Below, in pieces: positions 23,725 through 30,495 of a DNA stretch of 33,743 bases. The stretch's first letter is position 1; every line of letters begins with the position of its first letter. Both the position numbers and the translations under genes were made by a program. The stretch is from Pseudomonadota bacterium (GTDB lineage Bacteria; Desulfobacterota; Desulfobulbia; Desulfobulbales; SURF-16). Location: the NCBI GenBank assembly GCA_018897105.1, contig JAHILF010000123.1, positions 1 to 33,743 on the forward strand, in the 5' to 3' direction. Below the pieces are notes generated by a model, which searched no databases, had not been told where the DNA came from, and saw only the letters and a program-made list of their open reading frames with translations.

Positions 23725-24357
23725 TTACCGTGCCAGCAGCTCCTGCACTCCGCTGAACGTCTTGCGGTGGATCTCGCAGGGACCGAAATGTACCAGCAGG
23801 TCTCGATGCTCTTTGGTCGGATATCCTTTATGCTGCTTGAAATTATAAAGGGGATACGCGGCGTGATAATCCCGCATGATGCGATCCCGAGTCACCTTGG
23901 CGACAATGGAGGCGGCAGCAATGGAAGCGCTCTTTGATTCACCTTTGACAAGCGCTTGCTGGTTCACTGTAAGAGGAACGGTAAACTTACCGTCAACAAG
24001 AAGAAAATCAGGCATTGCAGGCAAATCAAGCACAGCCCTTTTCATGGCAAGCAGAGAGGCCTGCAGAATATTGATCTCATCGATCTCTGCAGGAGTTGCG
24101 ACCCCGACCCCAATGGGAATCCCCATGCCGATCAGGGTCGCAAACAGAGTTTCTCTTTGGTTCTCTGTCAGCTTTTTTGAATCCTTGAAGAGAAAATACT
24201 GACAATCGGCCGGCAGAATAACAGAGGCAGCGACAACGGGACCGGCCAGCGGTCCCCGGCCGGCCTCATCCACCCCGGCAATAAGACGGACACCTTTTCC
24301 GGTCAGTTCACGCTCAAAGGAAAAGGTATCCAACTCTGCAGGCAACGCGGCCGACAA
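23725..24357 (-). CDS. rnhB: Ribonuclease HII
   Basis: 210 residues. Catalytic acids are D30 and E31 (GVDEAGRGPLAGP), D122 (LLVDGK) and D158 (VTRDR). The C-terminal 'YPLYNFKQHKGYPTKEH' is typical of the family. It nicks RNA in RNA/DNA hybrids and removes single ribonucleotides from DNA. The start is TTG, placed immediately after the rplS stop codon (TAATTG). GAGAAAGG about 9 nt upstream could serve as the ribosome site. No better in-frame start precedes the DEAGRG motif, so this alternative start codon is probably real. Translation is likely coupled to rplS. Confidence 0.93.
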   Translation of the reverse strand: MSAALPAELDTFSFERELTGKGVRLIAGVDEAGRGPLAGPVVAASVILPADCQYFLFKDSKKLTENQRETLFATLIGMGIPIGVGVATPAEIDEINILQASLLAMKRAVLDLPAMPDFLLVDGKFTVPLTVNQQALVKGESKSASIAAASIVAKVTRDRIMRDYHAAYPLYNFKQHKGYPTKEHRDLLVHFGPCEIHRKTFSGVQELLAR

Positions 24358-24705
24358 TTAATTAATACCTTTCTCCCGGATTCTGGCAGCCTTGCCGCGG
24401 AGGTTGCGGAGATAGTACAGTTTGGAACGCCTGACCCTGCCTTGGCTGTTCACCTCGATTTTCTCAATACGGGGAGAATGGGTGGGAAAGGTCTTTTCGA
24501 CCCCGATACCATGGGAAATCTTGCGAACGGTGAAATTCGCTCCCATGGTTCCGCGTTTTCTGCCGATGACTACGCCCTTGAAAATCTGCACCCTCTCTTT
24601 GGCGCCCTCGACAATACGAATGTGCACGCTGACGGTATCCCCGGTCCGGAATTTGGGGATGTCATAACGCATGTTCTCTTTTTCAATCCGCTCTACCATA
24701 TTCAT
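24358..24705 (-). CDS. rplS: 50S ribosomal protein L19
   Basis: 115 residues, full length. Conserved blocks are '[35 protein letters not shown]', '[28 protein letters not shown]' and '[20 protein letters not shown]'. L19 sits at the 30S-50S interface. ATG with AGGAAGAG 7 nt upstream. It follows the RNA methyltransferase gene by 74 nt and its stop codon touches the start of rnhB. Confidence 0.98.
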   Translation of the reverse strand: MNMVERIEKENMRYDIPKFRTGDTVSVHIRIVEGAKERVQIFKGVVIGRKRGTMGANFTVRKISHGIGVEKTFPTHSPRIEKIEVNSQGRVRRSKLYYLRNLRGKAARIREKGIN

Positions 24706-24779
24706 AATGCTCTCTTCCTGTTTTTTTCTGGTGTTAATTCTATCTGAAATACACTGTTAAATGTCTCTATTATTAGCCT

Positions 24780-25376
24780 TTATTCATCACGTCTGCCAAG
24801 CAGTCTGTCAAACACGATGGACACCGCCGACCGCACCGAAAGATGCCGGTAATCGCCATAGCCGCTGATGGGGGGCAACATGTGGTCCACTCCCGCCAGA
24901 GCCTGCTCGGTAAGGCCCCAGGCAGTGCCGAAAAGGAGCAGCACATGGCTGCCCTCGTGTATCTTTTGGCGCATGGCACCAAAGGAGATGCTTCTGTCAT
25001 GCTCCCGGGCACTGGTAGCCACCACCAGTGGTTTGTGTCCGTTCACTGCTGCCAGCGCATAGAGGCTCTGCAGGTCGTCACAAATCTTAATTGAGGCAAA
25101 GGCCTCTTTTCTGTCCGTGTTGTAACGGGCTCCGTAGCCTTCCTGCCAATGGCTGACGATCTCCCCCACCAGTTTCTGCTGATCCTGGTAAGGGGTGACA
25201 ATGTAATAGGTGCCGATCCCGAAGGTCCTGCCTGCCCTGGCAATATCGTGGATATCAAGATTGGTTACCGCCGAACCGATGATTTCCTGATTCTTGTTGT
25301 AAACAGGATAATGCACCAGAGCCACATCCACATGTACCGGCCAATGCGCTACAGGGCAATCGAGTTTCGCGCTCAC
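24780..25376 (-). CDS. SPOUT-like SAM-dependent RNA methyltransferase (Methyltrn_RNA_4/TM1570 type)
   Basis: 198 residues from the GTG at 25376. The sequence 'VALVHYPVYNKNQEIIGSAVTNLDIHDIARAGRTFGIGTYYIVTP' and the C-terminal 'LLLFGTAWGLTEQALAGVDHMLPPISGYGDYRHLSVRSAVSIVFDRL' fit the SPOUT-related family typified by TM1570. The Gly-rich trefoil-knot region binding SAM is near the C-terminus. I chose GTG at 25376, which overlaps the trmD stop (GTGA, 4 nt). Another in-frame GTG lies 9 nt upstream, and an upstream ATG reading would overlap trmD by over 130 nt. The target nucleotide is unknown. The position between trmD and rplS suggests tRNA or rRNA. Confidence 0.85.
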   Translation of the reverse strand: MSAKLDCPVAHWPVHVDVALVHYPVYNKNQEIIGSAVTNLDIHDIARAGRTFGIGTYYIVTPYQDQQKLVGEIVSHWQEGYGARYNTDRKEAFASIKICDDLQSLYALAAVNGHKPLVVATSAREHDRSISFGAMRQKIHEGSHVLLLFGTAWGLTEQALAGVDHMLPPISGYGDYRHLSVRSAVSIVFDRLLGRRDE

Positions 25377-26122
25377 GCTTCGCACTTTGTTCCAAGCAGC
25401 ACGCCGTGCTTTTTGAGCACCTGCAGTTCCTTTTTGCTGAAAGTCATTGCCGCCAGCAGATCCGGACGTTTTTCCCGGGTCATTTTGATGCCGGCCACAA
25501 ATCGCCACTCGGCTATTTTCTGGTGATCGCCGGAAAGCAGAATTTCCGGCACCTCATATCCTTCAAAATCCCGGGGCCGGGTGTACTGGGGATACTTGAT
25601 CCCCCCCCTGCTGAAGGTATCACAGGTAACTGATCCTTCGCAGCCGAGCACACCGGGCAGCAGACGGGTCACGGAATCGATGATCACCATGGCCGCCAGT
25701 TCACCGCCGGTGAGAATGTAATCGCCGATGGAAATCTCCTCATCGACGAAATGCTGCCGAATCCGTTCATCCACCCCTTCATAGCGTCCGCACACCAGAA
25801 CCAGATCATCCAGGCGGGAAAATTCGTCCGCCACATCCTGATTGTATTGCCTGCCCTGGGGCGAGAGCAGCACCACATGGATCTTATCATGTTTCAGCCT
25901 GGTCTGCCGGATTGCCGCGGCCAGGGGCTCAGGCTTCATAACCATTCCCTCGCCGCCGCCAAAAGGCCGGTCGTCGGTCATGGTATGTTTATCCGTGGCA
26001 AAATCCCGGATATCGACCAGTTCAACCTCAATTTGGCCTGCCAGCAGAGCCCGACGGATAATTCCTTCCTGCAGAGGCGATTCCAGCAGATTCGGGAAAA
26101 TGGTCAGGACATGAAAACGCAT
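25373..26122 (-). CDS. trmD: tRNA (guanine-N1-)-methyltransferase
   Basis: 249 residues. It makes m1G37 next to the anticodon of certain tRNAs, preventing +1 frameshifting. Landmarks are 'RFHVLTIFPNLLESPLQEGIIRRAL', the knot region 'LLSPQGRQYNQ', 'LVCGRYEGVDERIRQHFVDEEISIGDYILTGGELAAMVIIDSVTRLLPGVLG', and 'YTRPRDFEG' near the substrate-binding linker. ATG overlaps the rimM stop by 1 nt (TGATG). The stop overlaps the next methyltransferase start. Confidence 0.98.
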   Translation of the reverse strand: MRFHVLTIFPNLLESPLQEGIIRRALLAGQIEVELVDIRDFATDKHTMTDDRPFGGGEGMVMKPEPLAAAIRQTRLKHDKIHVVLLSPQGRQYNQDVADEFSRLDDLVLVCGRYEGVDERIRQHFVDEEISIGDYILTGGELAAMVIIDSVTRLLPGVLGCEGSVTCDTFSRGGIKYPQYTRPRDFEGYEVPEILLSGDHQKIAEWRFVAGIKMTREKRPDLLAAMTFSKKELQVLKKHGVLLGTKCEA

Positions 26123-26670
26123 CAGTCGTTTATTTCCAGAAGTCCTTCCGGAAGATCAACCGTAATCGTTCCGGTCTCTGCGTCGATTGCCACAACAAAT
26201 TCATCAAGGGCGGGAATCAGATACTCCCGTCCACGGTCTACCACCACAAGTATGTCATGGGCTCCGGTGGCCATCAACCGGCTCACCGTGCCCAACTGCC
26301 GCCCCTGGGCGGTCACTACGGTCATACCCTGCAGATCGTCCCAGTAAAACTCATCATCGTCCAGTTCCGGGATCTCCTGCCGTTCAACCAGAACCTGGCA
26401 GCCCGTCAACAGGTCGGCCTGACTACGGGTATCAACCCCGGCAAGCTTTATGACGGCAGCTGGCCCCTGGATGCGGCAGCTGAGAAGTTCATATGACTTC
26501 GCCGTGCCCTCTCCAAGCGGGTGAACAATCAGTTTTCTGTACGATTTAAAATTTTCAGGATTACCTGAATAGGGATAAACTTTTATTTCTCCCTTGATGC
26601 CGTGGGGCCTGCCAATTTCAGCAACCGGCAATTCCTGGCCCTCTTTCGGCGCATTTTCATCGCTGTTCAA
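26122..26670 (-). CDS. rimM: 16S rRNA processing/ribosome maturation factor RimM
   Basis: 182 residues from the TTG at 26670. The N-terminal RimM domain begins 'LPVAEIGRPHGIKGEIKVYPY'. The C-terminal PRC-barrel has 'DEFYWDDLQGMTVVTAQGRQLGTVSRLMATGAHDILVV' and ends near 'YLIPALDEFVVAIDAETGTITVDLPEGLLEIND'. RimM assists maturation of the 30S head by binding S19. An in-frame ATG exists at 26745, but it would overlap the KH-protein gene by about 50 nt and add an unrelated Arg-rich leader. The TTG at 26670 has GGAG about 10 nt upstream and gives a family-typical length. Other TTG codons at 26700 and 26703 are possible. Confidence 0.93.
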   Translation of the reverse strand: MNSDENAPKEGQELPVAEIGRPHGIKGEIKVYPYSGNPENFKSYRKLIVHPLGEGTAKSYELLSCRIQGPAAVIKLAGVDTRSQADLLTGCQVLVERQEIPELDDDEFYWDDLQGMTVVTAQGRQLGTVSRLMATGAHDILVVVDRGREYLIPALDEFVVAIDAETGTITVDLPEGLLEIND

Positions 26671-26692
26671 CGGTTTACGTCTCCGGGACGTA

Positions 26693-26923
26693 TTATTCAA
26701 CAATTTCCAGCCTGGCTCTCTTGTTCTGCCGTGTTGCCGCAGCACTCAAAAGAACCCTGATAGCCCTGGCGGTCCGCCCCTGCTTGCCGATAACCTTGCC
26801 CAGGTCATCCTTGGCCACACGAAGTTCAATCACCACCGCATCTTCCTGGGCAGTTTCATTCACCTCCACCGCCTGCGGCTGGTCAACAAGCGATGCTGCA
26901 ATAAAATTTACCAGTTCTTTCAT
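26693..26923 (-). CDS. khpA: KH-domain RNA-binding protein KhpA (YlqC family)
   Basis: 76 residues, a single KH domain with the [14 protein letters not shown] loop that binds RNA. The typical N-terminus '[21 protein letters not shown]' and the end 'KRARLEIVE' are present. In other bacteria KhpA pairs with KhpB and influences cell division and mRNA stability. Its position between rpsP and rimM is the standard one. Confidence 0.95.
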   Translation of the reverse strand: MKELVNFIAASLVDQPQAVEVNETAQEDAVVIELRVAKDDLGKVIGKQGRTARAIRVLLSAAATRQNKRARLEIVE

Positions 26924-26951
26924 AGGAATTTTCTGCCAAACAGTCGCAAGA

Positions 26952-27194
26952 CTATGCAGTTACCGCCATTTTCAAAATATTTTTTACGGTATCAGTGGGC
27001 TGAGCGCCCTGGTCCAACCAGCTCTGCAGCTTATCCTTGTGGATGGTGATTGCCGCAGGCTTCTGCATCGGGTCATAGGTTCCCACAATCGCCAGGAACT
27101 TGCCATCACGCTTGGACTCTGAATTTGCCACAACGATACGATAGAAAGGTTTTTTCTTTTTGCCCAGTCTGGTGAGTCGAATTCTTACTGCCAT
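26952..27194 (-). CDS. rpsP: 30S ribosomal protein S16
   Basis: 80 residues, full length: '[46 protein letters not shown]' is diagnostic. S16 helps assemble the 30S central domain. The ATG has GGAGG about 9 nt upstream. Confidence 0.98.
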   Translation of the reverse strand: MAVRIRLTRLGKKKKPFYRIVVANSESKRDGKFLAIVGTYDPMQKPAAITIHKDKLQSWLDQGAQPTDTVKNILKMAVTA

Positions 27195-27213
27195 ACTCTG
27201 TTTTCCTCCGTAA

Positions 27214-27226
27214 CCGGCTTTGCCGG
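27214..27226. repeat. Small GC hairpin between ffh and rpsP
   Basis: CCGGC (27214-27218), a 3-nt loop, then GCCGG (27222-27226). It lies between the ffh stop codon and the rpsP ribosome site. Too short and without a T-run to be a confident terminator; it may tune readthrough. Confidence 0.25.
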
Positions 27227-27268
27227 GGTTGTTTATTGACTTTAAAAATTGAATTTTATCTCTATATG

Positions 27269-28633
27269 TTAACGGAACATGCCCTTGGGCAGTTTGCGCC
27301 GCTTCTGGCCGCTTACGGTCACGGGAACGCCCCCGACTTTACCCTTCATCTTCTTCATCATCTTCAACATCTCACTGTAGCTCTTGATGACCTTGTTCAC
27401 ATCCTGCACAGTGGTGCCGCTGCCTTTGGCGATCCTCTGCCGGCGGCTGGAATTGATAATCTGATATTTGCGCCGCTCTTCAAAGGTCATGGAGCGGATA
27501 ATCGCCTCAACCTTGCCCAGCTCCTTTTCATCCGGTTTGGGCATATCCTTGAGCTGCCGCATCCGGTTCAGGCCCGGAATCATGCCCATGATCTGTTCCA
27601 GACTGCCCATCTTCTTGATCTGCTGGATCTGATCGAGAAAATCCTCCAGGCTGAAGGTGCTTTTCTGGATCTTCCTGGCGAGCGTCTCCGCCTTTTTCCG
27701 GTCAACAACCTCTTCGGCCTTTTCAATCAGGGTGAGCACGTCACCCATGCCGAGAATACGTGAGGCCATGCGGTCGGGATGAAAGACCTCCAGGGCATCG
27801 AGATCCTCGCCGGTACCGATGAACTTGATCGGCCGCTGCGCCACGTTGGCGATGGAGAGAGCTGCACCGCCCCTGGCATCGCCTTCCATCTTGGTCAGGA
27901 TAACGCCGGTGATGGACAGATCTTTGTTGAACTTGTCGGCAACCGTCACCGCATCCTGACCGGTCATGGCATCGGCCACGAACAGTATCTCAGCAGGGTT
28001 TACCGCTGCCTTGATATTGGCCAGTTCGCCCATCAACTTCTCATCGATATGCAGGCGACCGGCCGTATCGATCAGCAGGGTGTCATAATTGCTGTTTTTC
28101 GCAACGGTAATCGCATTTTTACATATGGTGACAGGGTCCTGGTCAGTCTGCGAGGGATGCACCGGCACATCAATGGACCGGCCAAGCACATGCAACTGCT
28201 CGATAGCCGCCGGACGATAGATGTCGGCAGGTACCAGATAAGGCCTTCGCCCCTGTTTTTTCAGCAGTTTGGCAAGCTTTCCCGCCGACGTCGTCTTACC
28301 TGAACCCTGGAGTCCCACCATCATCAGAATGGCAGGGGTCCTCCCGGCAAGATCCAGCCCTGCCGTGGTGCCGCCCAGCAGGCCGATCAACTCTTCATGG
28401 ACAATCTTGATAACCTGCTGCCCGGGGGAGAGGCTTTCAAGCACCTCCACCCCAACGGCCTTCTCGGCAATGGCGGCAATAAACTCCTTGACTACCTTGA
28501 AGTTGACATCAGCCTCAAGCAGGGCCATGCGTACTTCCCGCAGGGCATCATCAATATTCTTGTCGGTAAGCTTGCCGTGGCCGCGGAGGTCTTTAAATAC
28601 CTTATGTAAGCGATCCGAAAGATTTTCAAACAT
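27269..28633 (-). CDS. ffh: Signal recognition particle protein Ffh (SRP54)
   Basis: 454 residues. N domain 1-85. The G domain has GLQGSGKTT (107-115), 'DIYRPAAIEQL', DTAGR, TKMEGDARGG and 'GTGEDLDALEVFHPDRMASRILGMGD'. The C-terminal M domain (about 300-454) is methionine-rich, with 'KYQIINSSRRQRIAKGSGTTVQDVNKVI' as the 4.5S RNA-binding helix-loop-helix. It binds signal sequences on ribosomes and delivers them to FtsY. ATG preceded by AGGA. A strong sigma-70 promoter lies 73-101 nt upstream, so ffh probably starts the transcript that includes rpsP and the downstream genes. Confidence 0.98.
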   Translation of the reverse strand: MFENLSDRLHKVFKDLRGHGKLTDKNIDDALREVRMALLEADVNFKVVKEFIAAIAEKAVGVEVLESLSPGQQVIKIVHEELIGLLGGTTAGLDLAGRTPAILMMVGLQGSGKTTSAGKLAKLLKKQGRRPYLVPADIYRPAAIEQLHVLGRSIDVPVHPSQTDQDPVTICKNAITVAKNSNYDTLLIDTAGRLHIDEKLMGELANIKAAVNPAEILFVADAMTGQDAVTVADKFNKDLSITGVILTKMEGDARGGAALSIANVAQRPIKFIGTGEDLDALEVFHPDRMASRILGMGDVLTLIEKAEEVVDRKKAETLARKIQKSTFSLEDFLDQIQQIKKMGSLEQIMGMIPGLNRMRQLKDMPKPDEKELGKVEAIIRSMTFEERRKYQIINSSRRQRIAKGSGTTVQDVNKVIKSYSEMLKMMKKMKGKVGGVPVTVSGQKRRKLPKGMFR

Positions 28634-28705
28634 AATATCCTGTCTCTAGTTTACAATGCCCTTCTGCTGGTGCAAGAAAGGCAGATTACTCACAGTAAAC
28701 AAAGA

Positions 28706-28734
28706 AAAATAATTGGATATGAACAGAATGTCAA
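28706..28734 (-). promoter_or_regulatory. Sigma-70 promoter for ffh
   Basis: On the minus strand TTGACA (28734-28729) is a perfect -35, followed after exactly 17 nt by TATTTT (28711-28706) as -10. Predicted start near 28699, about 65 nt before the ffh ATG. Confidence 0.65.
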
Positions 28735-28749
28735 GATTTTAAATACTGA

Positions 28750-28780
28750 CCTTCTGCTCCTTTGCGCAGAGAGCGGAAGG
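28750..28780 (-). terminator. Hairpin after fabD
   Basis: CCTTCTGCTC (28750-28759) and GAGCGGAAGG (28771-28780) form a 10-bp stem with one mismatch (G.U on the plus transcript, A.C on the minus one) and an 11-nt loop, 21 nt past the fabD stop codon. Only a weak T-rich stretch follows on the minus strand. Confidence 0.35.
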
Positions 28781-28801
28781 AATCACCAAGAATCCCCCGT
28801 C

Positions 28802-29764
28802 TCAGGGCTGCAGGGTTTGCAGGCAGAACTTAAGCGAAGCAGGATCCTCCACCTGCAGACAGGTGCAGTCATGTCCCTTGGGCAGGATCTTCTTCAGCAG
28901 TCCGGTGAGCACGTTTTTCGGTCCCACCTCGATAAAGGTGGTCACCCCCTGCTGCCGCATGGCGAGGATGGTGTCGTACCACCTGACCATGGAGGCGATC
29001 TGGCGGCTCATGATGGAACGAATCGCAGCAGGATCGTTTTCCGGGGACGCGGTGACGTTAAAAAAGATCTTGCCAACGGGCGCATGAAAGGTGATCTGCT
29101 CCATGGCCTTTTCAAAATCCGGCACCGCATCGGCAACCAGCGGGCTGTGCCAGGCACCGCTCACCGGCAGGGCAACTGCCTTGCCGCCTTTCTGGGCGGC
29201 CAGGGCGGAAGCGGCCTCAACACCTGCGGCATCGCCGGAAATGACGATCTGCATTTCCGAATTGTGGTTGGCGGCCACAACCACTCCTTTTGCCGCAGCA
29301 GCCTGCACCACCTCCTGTACCGCGGCCAGACCTAGCTTCAAAATGGCGCTCATGGCGCCGGGATGGACGGCACTTTCCCTTTCCATCAACCGGCCGCGTT
29401 CCGTCACCAGGCGAAGGGTGTCTTCGGCGCTCAACACACCCGCCGCCGCCAGGGCGGAGTATTCACCCAGGCTGTGGCCGGCAAAAAACTCGGCGTTGAT
29501 TCCCGCCTGCCGCAAAGCCTGCAGACAGATGAGGTCCAAAACGGTCATGCCCGGCTGCAAGTGCAGGGTGCGGGTCAGCTCGGCAAGGGGGCCTTCCAGG
29601 CAGAACTGCTCAAGAGGAAAGCCGCTGACCTGCTCAGCCATACTCATCAACCGGCGGGCGTCATCATACTCAGCAAGAAAATCCCTGCCCATGCCGACAA
29701 ACTGCGATCCCTGCCCGGGAAAAAGAAAAGCCGTTTTCGCGGCATTGTTTATAGTATCTGTCAT
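28802..29764 (-). CDS. fabD: Malonyl CoA-acyl carrier protein transacylase
   Basis: 320 residues from the ATG at 29764. It transfers malonyl groups from CoA to ACP for fatty acid synthesis. Landmarks are 'FLFPGQGSQFVGMG', the nucleophile elbow GHSLGEYSALAAAG (S98), and the catalytic histidine in 'VSGAWHSPLV'. An in-frame ATG 93 nt further upstream would add a non-conserved leader. The chosen ATG has AAGGAAGG 5 nt before it and gives the family-typical length. It stands alone: no other fab gene is nearby. A hairpin-containing repeat shared with ileS lies 24 nt upstream of the start. Confidence 0.95.
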   Translation of the reverse strand: MTDTINNAAKTAFLFPGQGSQFVGMGRDFLAEYDDARRLMSMAEQVSGFPLEQFCLEGPLAELTRTLHLQPGMTVLDLICLQALRQAGINAEFFAGHSLGEYSALAAAGVLSAEDTLRLVTERGRLMERESAVHPGAMSAILKLGLAAVQEVVQAAAAKGVVVAANHNSEMQIVISGDAAGVEAASALAAQKGGKAVALPVSGAWHSPLVADAVPDFEKAMEQITFHAPVGKIFFNVTASPENDPAAIRSIMSRQIASMVRWYDTILAMRQQGVTTFIEVGPKNVLTGLLKKILPKGHDCTCLQVEDPASLKFCLQTLQP

Positions 29765-29787
29765 CTCATCCTTCCTTTTATCAATAA

Positions 29788-29823
29788 TGATGAACTCGTA
29801 TTTATGCCCCCTGAGGGTAAAAA
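29788..29823 (-). repeat. Hairpin repeat upstream of fabD (shared with ileS)
   Basis: The plus strand reads TGATGA, then 4 nt, GTATTTATGCCC, and a short hairpin ending in AGGGTAAAAA. The same layout occurs at 33322-33376 before ileS with identical internal spacing. It starts 24 nt before the fabD ATG, so it would be in the mRNA leader or promoter. Confidence 0.55.
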
Positions 29824-29832
29824 GTCTTTTTT

Positions 29833-29915
29833 CCACCACGGAGCACACAGAGATCACAGAGAAATATTTTTTTATTACAGCTAGTTAGAGCTGTTGGCTT
29901 TGTGCTCTCTGTGGT
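29833..29915. repeat. Imperfect inverted repeat of the 'accacagagcacacagag' type
   Basis: ACCACGGAGCACA (29835-29847) faces TGTGCTCTCTGTGGT (29901-29915), inverted with a 2-nt length difference. The left arm continues into a tandem-like CACAGAG pattern. It resembles dispersed CACAGAG-type repeats often found between genes in deltaproteobacterial and other genomes. It lies between lspA and fabD and may act as an operon-end structure. Confidence 0.5.
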
Positions 29916-29991
29916 AAATTTTCAGATGTTACGAGTCCATCAATAATCCTCAACCCAAAACGCAAATCCCGAACAGCCAACCCAGCCCCGC

Positions 29992-30495
29992 TCAGGAAGA
30001 CTCCCCATCCTTGTCCAGCAGACTGGCCATCAGAAAAAGGCCGACACCGACCACGATGGCTGAATCCGCCACGTTAAAGGCCGGCCAGTGATACCTGGAT
30101 ACATAAAAATCGAGAAAATCAACCACCGAGCCGAAGCGGACCCGGTCAATCAGATTGCCCACCGCACCTCCGGCAATAAAGGCAAAGGAAAAGACATACA
30201 CCGGGCTGCGCTGCCGAAACTGCCGAAAGGCAAAAAAGACAAACACCAGCGCCAGGAGTGCGATCCCGATAAAAAAATAGGGCCGCCAGGCCGGGTTGGC
30301 ATTGGCCAGCAAGCCGAACGCCGCGCCGGTGTTGTGCAGATAGGTCAGGTTGAAGAAACCCGGCACCACCACCTTGAACTCATACAATCCGAAACGGGAC
30401 ATGATGAGCCACTTGGTCAGCTGATCGACAACAATGATCAATCCGGCCAGCAGCACCAGCAGCAGAGATGATTGCGATCTGTCCCGTTGCCCCAT
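29992..30495 (-). CDS. lspA: Lipoprotein signal peptidase (signal peptidase II)
   Basis: 167 residues from the ATG at 30495, with four membrane helices. The conserved 'YLHNTGAAFG' (N55), 'GGAVGNLIDRV' (catalytic D117) and 'FNVADSAI' (catalytic D144) are all present. It removes the signal peptide from prolipoproteins after lipid modification in the inner membrane. Two starts are possible: ATG at 30495, overlapping the ileS stop by 1 nt (TGATG), or GTG at 30498, overlapping by 4 nt (GTGA). Either way it is coupled to ileS, a classic pairing. Likely needed for the TPR and LolA/LolB-like lipoproteins in this window. Confidence 0.95.
   Translation of the reverse strand: MGQRDRSQSSLLLVLLAGLIIVVDQLTKWLIMSRFGLYEFKVVVPGFFNLTYLHNTGAAFGLLANANPAWRPYFFIGIALLALVFVFFAFRQFRQRSPVYVFSFAFIAGGAVGNLIDRVRFGSVVDFLDFYVSRYHWPAFNVADSAIVVGVGLFLMASLLDKDGESS

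Noticed and set aside
24780-25508. 242-residue reading of the SPOUT methyltransferase from an upstream ATG
   Set aside because: The first 44 residues overlap the conserved trmD end and do not resemble the family; the GTG at 25376 fits better.
29091-29888. Long plus-strand open frame opposite fabD
   Set aside because: It is the antisense shadow of the GC-rich fabD gene, with an Ala/Ser/Arg-rich composition and no recognisable motif.
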